From NCBI GenBank assembly GCA_036389695.1, contig DASVWG010000528.1:1-10385 (forward strand): a DNA stretch of 10,385 nucleotides, read 5' to 3'. Below the pieces are notes generated by a model. It saw only the letters and a list, made by a program, of their open reading frames with translations. It ran no database searches and was not told the origin of the DNA. The DNA is from JALZHR01 sp036389695 (GTDB lineage: Bacteria; Acidobacteriota; Blastocatellia; Pyrinomonadales; Pyrinomonadaceae). Made by a program: the position numbers and the translations under genes. Shown piece after piece: positions 6,176-10,385 of the stretch; position 1 is the first letter of the stretch; every line of letters starts with the position of its first letter.

Positions 6176-6763
6176 TCAGGATTCCTTTTCCGCAAACTTC
6201 CCAGCCGTTTCCAGATAATTTCCCTTATCTTCCAGCTTCGACATATACTGCCGGAATTCTTCCGACTTATTTTTCGGAATGCTCAGCGTTTTCCAGTCGC
6301 CCGCGCGAAAATGTTTCGCCAGCAGAGTTATCTGCCCGACGTGCTGCCCCGTGTGCGAAAGCGCGCGATAAATCGCCTTGACGACCGTAAAATCTTCGGT
6401 GCGAATCTGCACGATTTTGCCCAAATCGTCCGTCGTCAAAGATTCGAGCGCCGTAAATAAAGCCCGCCAGCCGTTCTCCCAAAACTCCATTAAGCTCGCG
6501 CGCGTGTCGCCGTCCGTCACAAATTCCGAATCCCGATGCCGGTCGGGCTTTTCGCCGTCCGTCGTCAAAAAATCCGTCCACCGCGAGCGTAAGTTTCCGC
6601 CCAGATGTTTCACAATCGCCGCAATCGAATTCGCCTCGGCGTCAATCAATTTAAAAAATTCCTCGTCGGAAACCTGCGCGATTGCGCCTTCCGCCAGTTT
6701 TTTCTGCCCGCGGAACGCGGCGGCTGCTTCGTCCAAAACGTTTTGTAAAATTTGTTCGCTCAT
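6176..6763 (-). CDS. DUF1572 / DinB-like four-helix protein
   Basis: The 195-residue protein matches the DUF1572 branch of the DinB/YfiT-like superfamily: four-helix proteins that usually bind a divalent metal through three histidines. Candidate ligands are H53 (IVKHLGGN, 50-57), H137 and H141 (LSHTGQHVGQI, 135-145). The segment RSRWTDFLTTDGEKP (59-73) is characteristic of this branch. Members may be thiol-dependent S-transferases or metal-dependent hydrolases, but no substrate can be read from the sequence. Its ATG is one base after the TAA of the S41 protease gene, and the next gene begins 6 bases after its own stop. The three genes thus form one translationally linked unit. Confidence 0.9.
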   Translation of the reverse strand: MSEQILQNVLDEAAAAFRGQKKLAEGAIAQVSDEEFFKLIDAEANSIAAIVKHLGGNLRSRWTDFLTTDGEKPDRHRDSEFVTDGDTRASLMEFWENGWRALFTALESLTTDDLGKIVQIRTEDFTVVKAIYRALSHTGQHVGQITLLAKHFRAGDWKTLSIPKNKSEEFRQYMSKLEDKGNYLETAGKFAEKES

Positions 6764-6764
6764 A

Positions 6765-8324
6765 TTATTTAATTTTAGGATAAGCCAGAACCCATTCCAA
6801 AGCCGTGTCGCGCCCGTTCAAAAAAGATTTCCAATCCGGCTCAATCAGCTTGTCGGGCAAAATTCCCGGCGTGTCGGCGTCGGCAAATTTGGCGAGCTCG
6901 ATGGAAACGCCGACCCGCATGTGCGAATTCGGGAGCATAAAATCTCTGCCTTCCATATAGCCGACGGGACGCGCGCCGGTCGGTTCGCCGACGATGACGG
7001 CTTTGAATTCGTTGCGGAAATCGGCGGCGTTGACCATTCCGGCGGAATACGTGACGCGCCCGGCGAGGACGAAAAGACGCCCGCGCTCGTGGAATTTTTT
7101 GCGTTCTTTCAGCGGCTTGATGAAAAAATCGCGCCCGCGCGTGTAATCGCCGCCGCCGTTTTGGCGCATGTCGAAGACGAGTTTTTCAGGTTGCGTTTTG
7201 TCGATGAAATCGAACAATTCTTTCGAGAATCTGGCGAACTCGGGGCGGCGCGGATACCATCGGAAATTGACGTAGAGCGTTTTCGCCTCCGCCAGATATT
7301 CGTAATAAAACGGCGCGTCCGACTTTTCGAGAGCGAGCGGCGATTTTTTATAAGGCGCAATCCAATCGTTTTCCGATTCCCGACGCGGCTCGCCCTTCAT
7401 TTCGAGCGAAAACCGTTTGCCTTTCAAATCGACAAATTCGTAAACCGCGCTTTCCGCGTTTCGCGTCAAACCCAGATGCTTCAGAAAAATCGGGTAAGTT
7501 AAACGCCCGCTGCTCACGTCTAAAACAAACTGTTCGGTTTCGCCCTGCGGGATGTATTCGCGGCTTTGCTCGTAAATTTTATCGACGCTGACGCCGCCGA
7601 TTTTCATGAGCCGCGCGCCATTAACGCGCGGAAATTGTTTGGAGACTTTCGTCACGCGCAATTCCCTGCCGAACCAGAAAAGATTCATCGGCACGCGCGG
7701 AAAAAACCAGCCCCAGCCCAAGCCCGTGTGCCCGTCGCCGACGCGCGAAACGATGCGGCTCATTTCCAGAATAATTTCCTCGTCGCTCAAACTGGTAAGG
7801 CGCGCGTCGAGCTCGTCAATTAACTTTTCAAACTCCTCGCGCGAGATTCGATGAAAAGCGTTTTTGTGACGTTTCGGCAGTTCGGCGGCAAGAAAGCGCA
7901 AATCCTCGCGCCATTTTTCTTTGCTTTGATGAAGCACGACCGACGTATCCGTTTCCGGCGGAGCGTCGCCCGTGCGCTTTAATTCAAACGTTCCTTTCGC
8001 CGTCGTGCCCGAAACTTCGCCGGAGATTTTCGCGCCCTCGACCTTCCCGTTTAAAAAAATATCGTCGCCGCCCGCATCGATTTTCAGCGACATCGCGCCG
8101 CCCGCAAAAGCGCCTTCGATAATCGGCGCGTCGCCCAGAGGCGTATTCAGGACGCCGGAAAGCTTGCCGTCTTTCTGCCGGATTTCGGCTGTAATCGGCA
8201 GTTTCCCCAAGCCCTGCACGTCAGCCGTGCCTTCGTATTTACCGGAAATGTCGGTTGTCTGCGCGAATAAATTCGCCGCACACAAAACAAGCAGAAAAAA
8301 TATCGAAAATTTTCGTAAAAGCAT
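6765..8324 (-). CDS. Secreted S41 family (C-terminal-processing-like) peptidase with extra N-terminal beta domain
   Basis: This 519-residue exported serine peptidase has a signal peptide at 1-21 (MLLRK, hydrophobic core, cleavage near LFAQ). Residues about 24-117 form a Gly/Lys-rich beta-type domain, ISGKYEGTADV onward, not part of the S41 core. The S41 core follows: a helical lead-in with SRVGDGHTGLGW (193-204), a PDZ-like segment (about 220-255, GARLMKIGGVSVDKI), the VFDMRQNGGGD loop (383-393), and AGRVTYSAGM (421-430) with the likely nucleophile S427. GEPTG (446-450) is also typical. The general-base lysine is not obvious. AGNGA-type ribosome site GGGAG lies about 6 bases before the ATG. 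It probably acts in the periplasm or outside the cell. The substrate is unknown. Confidence 0.9.
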   Translation of the reverse strand: MLLRKFSIFFLLVLCAANLFAQTTDISGKYEGTADVQGLGKLPITAEIRQKDGKLSGVLNTPLGDAPIIEGAFAGGAMSLKIDAGGDDIFLNGKVEGAKISGEVSGTTAKGTFELKRTGDAPPETDTSVVLHQSKEKWREDLRFLAAELPKRHKNAFHRISREEFEKLIDELDARLTSLSDEEIILEMSRIVSRVGDGHTGLGWGWFFPRVPMNLFWFGRELRVTKVSKQFPRVNGARLMKIGGVSVDKIYEQSREYIPQGETEQFVLDVSSGRLTYPIFLKHLGLTRNAESAVYEFVDLKGKRFSLEMKGEPRRESENDWIAPYKKSPLALEKSDAPFYYEYLAEAKTLYVNFRWYPRRPEFARFSKELFDFIDKTQPEKLVFDMRQNGGGDYTRGRDFFIKPLKERKKFHERGRLFVLAGRVTYSAGMVNAADFRNEFKAVIVGEPTGARPVGYMEGRDFMLPNSHMRVGVSIELAKFADADTPGILPDKLIEPDWKSFLNGRDTALEWVLAYPKIK

Positions 8325-8356
8325 ACGATTCTCCCGCCCGATAATTAGGTTTTGTC

Positions 8357-8362
8357 ATTATA
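8357..8362 (-). promoter_or_regulatory. Candidate -10 box of the S41 protease operon
   Basis: A perfect TATAAT on the minus strand (8362 to 8357) lies 32 bases upstream of the protease start, leaving a leader of about 25 bases with the GGGAG ribosome site. The -35 position 17 bases upstream reads GCAAAA, a poor match. The promoter would need an activator or another sigma contact if it is real. Confidence 0.4.
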
Positions 8363-8663
8363 TTTCCCTTATTCGCGTATTTTGCGCGTGTTCATGGCAA
8401 TCGTCAATAGTGCGTTTTTATTTTTAATCGAAGCAGCAGGTTTTGCGTTTCGGCTCTCATCCGGAAACGAATCTTTCTCTGAAAACTTTTTTATTTTCTC
8501 CGGTTAGCTTAAGAAAATAAATCTGTCTCAGAAACGAACAGTTTCGCGACAATTTTTATACTTTTCCAGCGCGTATTCGGGCAAAACGCCCTTATTAATC
8601 TATTAAGTATTATTAATTTGCCTACGGCACAGGCTTTGCAGTTAGCCTTGAGCAATATCTGTA

Positions 8664-8692
8664 TTGTCTGATTTTGATGCAGTTCTTAAAAA
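8664..8692 (+). promoter_or_regulatory. Candidate promoter of the glycine-zipper stress gene
   Basis: TTGTCT (8664-8669) and TAAAAA (8687-8692) are separated by 17 bases, each matching the sigma70 consensus at four of six positions. A start near 8700 would leave a leader of about 40 bases ending in AAAGGGAG (8723-8730). Several other weak pairs exist nearby, so this is tentative. Confidence 0.25.
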
Positions 8693-8739
8693 TCGGTGAT
8701 ACGCGTAATAAATAAACAACCAAAAGGGAGATAAAAATT

Positions 8740-9654
8740 ATGAACCAATCAACAGGACAATCACGTTTAGTGTCGGGTCTTTTTAATGACAGAGACAGCG
8801 CGGAGAGAGTGTATTCATCGCTGGAAAGCCGCGGTTACACGAGAGACGACGTCAATTTAATGATGACTGACGAAACGCGCAACCGTTATTTCGGCGAAGG
8901 AACGCCTGATACGGAACTCGGCAGCAAAGCGCTGGAAGGCGCGGGCGCGGGTTCGGCAATCGGCGGAACGCTGGGCGCGATTATCGGCGGTATTGCCGCC
9001 ATCGGCACGAACGTTCTGCTGCCGGGTTTAGGATTAGTCGTCGCCGGACCGATATTCGCGGCTTTAGCGGGCGCGGGCGCGGGCGGCTTGACGGGCGGCT
9101 TGGTCGGCGCGTTAATCGGTTCGGGCATTCCCGAAGAACATGCTGCCGAATACGAGTCGGGAATCAAAAACGGCGGCGTTTATATGGGCGTCAATGCGCG
9201 TAACGATGAAGACGCACAATATTTCCACGAGGAATTTAACCGTCATGGCGGCTCGCACGTCGTCGGAACCGGATTAGGCGTCGCAGGCGGCGCGGCAACC
9301 GGCGCGGCTATCGGCACTGCTATCGCGCCCGGCGTCGGCACGGTCGGCGGCGGAATAGTCGGAGCGGTGGCAGGCGGAATCGCCGGCGGCGCTGCCGGAC
9401 ACGAAATAGCGGAAAAAGTAAATCCTCAGCCGGGCGACGAGAACGACGGTGACCACAACGTCGGAACAGGAACCGGCGCGGTCGGCGGAGCGGTTACCGG
9501 CGCGGCGCTCGGTTCGGTCGTTCCCGGCGTCGGCACGGCAATCGGCGGCGTAGTCGGCGGAGTCGGCGGCGCGGTTGCCGGTCACGAAGTGGCGGAAAAA
9601 GTAAATCCGGATGATGAGTTAATCGATGACGATAATGTGACCAGAAGAAGTTAA
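8740..9654 (+). CDS. Glycine-zipper stress protein (YflT/GSP17M-like) with tandem C-terminal duplication
   Basis: The 304-residue protein begins with a general-stress-protein-17M-like module: VSGLFNDRDSAERVYSSLES (11-30) and GYTRDDVNLMMTDE (32-45). A Gly/Ala zipper (67-128) interrupts the module, and its second half follows (GIPEEHAAEYESGIKNGG, 129-146, to about 172). Two extra copies of a Gly/Ala-zipper unit come next. Copy 1 runs 175-229 and ends HEIAEKVNP. Copy 2 runs 241-290 and ends HEVAEKVNP. They are joined and capped by Asp-rich linkers. Glycine zippers suggest membrane insertion or oligomerisation. There is no signal peptide. The ATG follows GGGAG (8726-8730) at 9 bases. It is a single-gene unit with its own terminator, and a desiccation, osmotic or general stress role is inferred from family members only. 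Confidence 0.85.
   Translation: MNQSTGQSRLVSGLFNDRDSAERVYSSLESRGYTRDDVNLMMTDETRNRYFGEGTPDTELGSKALEGAGAGSAIGGTLGAIIGGIAAIGTNVLLPGLGLVVAGPIFAALAGAGAGGLTGGLVGALIGSGIPEEHAAEYESGIKNGGVYMGVNARNDEDAQYFHEEFNRHGGSHVVGTGLGVAGGAATGAAIGTAIAPGVGTVGGGIVGAVAGGIAGGAAGHEIAEKVNPQPGDENDGDHNVGTGTGAVGGAVTGAALGSVVPGVGTAIGGVVGGVGGAVAGHEVAEKVNPDDELIDDDNVTRRS
9387..9609 (+). repeat. Diverged intragenic tandem duplication
   Basis: The two C-terminal glycine-zipper units share near-identical DNA at their ends. The stretch coding for HE(I/V)AEKVNP appears at about 9400-9426 and 9583-9609, with 17 identical bases (GCGGAAAAAGTAAATCC) in both. The upstream parts are clearly related at protein level (VGTG, GVGT and GG/GA steps) but diverged in DNA. 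The protein offset shifts from 66 to 61 residues across the unit, so an indel has occurred since duplication. Confidence 0.75.
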
Positions 9655-9675
9655 ATGCTTCAAAAAGGCAGGTCG

Positions 9676-9706
9676 AGGGAAGCTTCTAACGAGGCTTCCC
9701 TTTTTT
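9676..9706 (+). terminator. Rho-independent terminator of the glycine-zipper gene
   Basis: AGGGAAGC (9676-9683) pairs with GCTTCCCT (9694-9701). The stem continues through TTC/GAG (one T.G pair) to a TAAC loop, giving 11 pairs. It is followed by a six-T run (9701-9706). It lies 21 bases after the stop at 9654. The convergent gene's stop codon (9686-9688) falls inside the loop side of this hairpin, so the two 3' ends overlap. Confidence 0.9.
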
Positions 9707-9994
9707 ATTGTCTAAATTTGCCTGTATAAATTGCGAGTCGACTTTATAAGCTTCGATTTCGGCTGGAAATTTGCTCCACTCGTTAAAATCTTCATCCGAC
9801 ATTTTTGTGTATCTTTTCGACGTCGAATATCTGGTATTCCAGGCGACATTCAAATGATGATAAGCGTGTTCGAGTTTTATTTGCAGCTCTATTTCCGAAA
9901 GATTTTTTTCTTCGAAGAGCTTTTCGATTTCCTCCAATTGCTCGCGCGCCTCACTGATGTTGTAGAGAATATTTTTCCGGTTTAATCGCGGCAT
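9686..9994 (-). CDS. Unrecognised 102-residue helical protein downstream of hisS
   Basis: The predicted protein is almost entirely helical and charged. ISEAREQLEEIEKLFEEK (13-30) looks coiled-coil-like and is followed by LSEIELQIKLEHAYHHLN (32-49), NTRYSTSKRYTKMSDEDF (53-70) and a basic tail (NKKGKPR). There is no signal or membrane segment, and I do not recognise the family. The ATG is 5 bases after the hisS stop, and GAGG in the last hisS codons serves as its likely ribosome site, so it is probably co-translated with hisS. The coding sequence ends inside the terminator of the convergent gene, which dictates its last residues. Confidence 0.75.
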   Translation of the reverse strand: MPRLNRKNILYNISEAREQLEEIEKLFEEKNLSEIELQIKLEHAYHHLNVAWNTRYSTSKRYTKMSDEDFNEWSKFPAEIEAYKVDSQFIQANLDNKKGKPR

Positions 9995-9999
9995 AAATT

Positions 10000-10385
10000 T
10001 TAACCTCGGATTTTCTCCAAAATATCTTCCCTGAAAAGCGTTTCCTGCGCGCCCGACTGCATATTTTTGAGCGTCACTTTATTTTCCGCGAGCTCGGTTT
10101 CGCCCGGAACGCAGACGAAAGGAACATTGATTTGGGAAGCGTATTTGAATTGTTTGCCGAGCTTGTCGGCTTCGGGATAGACGAGCACGCGCAAGCCTTT
10201 CGCGCGCAGTTCGTTTGCCAGTTTCAGCGATTCGGCGGTCGAATCCTCGTTCCAGATTGTCACTAACACGTCCGCCGAAGCGTTTTGCAAATCGGCGGGA
10301 AACATATTTCTTTCGGTCATCACGACGATGATTCTTTCCAGTCCAAGAGAGAAGCCGCACGCCGGAATCTGTTCCTTGCCGAACA
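10000..10385 (-). CDS. hisS: Histidine--tRNA ligase, C-terminal part
   Basis: Only the last 127 or so codons are visible; the gene continues past the right edge. The first visible residues carry class II motif 3, PACGFSLGLERII, whose Arg contacts ATP. The class IIa anticodon-binding domain follows: ADVLVTIWNEDS, then ANELRAKGLRVLVYPEADKLGKQF with its typical K-x-Q region, VPFVCVPGETEL, and KVTLKNMQSGAQE. The order and spacing match histidyl-tRNA synthetase. The frame is open without a start all the way to 10385, so methionine and GTG codons near 10318-10323 are internal. The enzyme charges tRNA-His in the cytoplasm. It ends in IRG-TAA, five bases before the following gene. Confidence 0.93.
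   Translation of the reverse strand, partial: FGKEQIPACGFSLGLERIIVVMTERNMFPADLQNASADVLVTIWNEDSTAESLKLANELRAKGLRVLVYPEADKLGKQFKYASQINVPFVCVPGETELAENKVTLKNMQSGAQETLFREDILEKIRG

Larger units (their letters stand above)
8325..8739. promoter_or_regulatory. 415-base divergent intergenic region
   Basis: This AT-rich spacer lies between the S41 operon (minus) and the glycine-zipper gene (plus). Besides the two promoter candidates listed separately it contains small hairpins at 8531-8545 (GAAAC/GTTTC) and 8579-8591 (GGGC/GCCC). A cluster of three TATTAA motifs begins at 8593, 8601 and 8611. TATACT at 8557-8562 is a good -10 without a matching -35. No open frame of note, tRNA or recognisable structured RNA is visible. 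The length is generous for two promoters, so regulator sites or a small RNA are possible. Confidence 0.6.

Noticed and set aside
5923..6195. 90-codon minus-strand frame competing with the 5879-6169 gene
   Set aside because: Starts inside the DUF1572 gene, has poor hydrophobic patterning and no ribosome site. The 5879-6169 frame fits the operon spacing better, though neither has a known homologue in my memory.
6378..7502. 374-codon plus-strand open frame antisense to the DUF1572 and S41 genes
   Set aside because: It crosses two well-supported minus-strand genes, has no recognisable domain or ribosome site, and its Arg/Phe/Ser/Ala-heavy composition is what the mirror of their codons gives.
8579..8591. 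GGGC-AAAAC-GCCC hairpin as a terminator
   Set aside because: Only four pairs and no T-tract in either direction; nothing upstream needs terminating there.
8325..8739. tRNA, riboswitch or small-RNA gene in the long spacer
   Set aside because: No cloverleaf arms, CCA end or recognisable riboswitch core could be traced by eye; only small hairpins are present.
9274..9585. 103-codon minus-strand frame antisense to the glycine-zipper gene
   Set aside because: Low-complexity Arg/Ala/Asp/Ser mirror of Gly/Ala codons inside a supported gene.

Overview
The window looks like chromosomal DNA of a Gram-negative bacterium of moderate GC content. The best guess is Acidobacteriota, class Blastocatellia (Pyrinomonadaceae-like). 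This rests on gene content (the non-mevalonate isoprenoid genes dxr and ispG flanking the site-2 protease gene rseP, a Uma2 nuclease, a DUF2752 protein, a DUF1572/DinB protein, a glycine-zipper stress protein) and on recollection of how these genes cluster in that group. No rRNA or marker phylogeny is available here, so the assignment is inference.

Layout. Bases 3-197 hold the 3' end of an unrecognised plus-strand gene, followed closely by a small DUF2752 membrane protein (206-625). A long tandem-repeat palindrome (630-720) separates it from the convergent minus-strand block dxr (5364-4189), a Uma2-family gene (4175-3540), rseP (3434-2007) and ispG (1831-722). The Uma2 gene is tightly coupled to dxr. 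The rseP-ispG gap carries a suspected dispersed repeat, in frame with the end of rseP, and a hairpin overlapping a possible ispG promoter. dxr is divergent from a small, very arginine-rich secreted protein (5545-5835), which ends at a terminator.

A second minus-strand operon runs 8324 to 5879: a secreted S41 protease with an extra N-terminal beta domain, a DUF1572/DinB protein one base downstream, and a small unknown protein six bases further on. A 415-base divergent intergenic region separates it from a plus-strand glycine-zipper stress protein with an internal duplication (8740-9654), which ends at a textbook terminator. The minus-strand pair at the right edge is hisS (3' end only) and a 102-residue unknown gene that starts five bases after it and ends inside that terminator.

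Functionally the window is mostly housekeeping: isoprenoid precursor synthesis (Dxr, IspG), envelope stress proteolysis (RseP), translation (HisRS), and envelope or stress accessory proteins. I see no CRISPR array, transposase, phage gene, tRNA or obvious defence island. The unusual items are the intergenic repeats, the nuclease-family gene inside the isoprenoid/RseP block, the Arg-rich secreted protein and the duplicated glycine-zipper protein.
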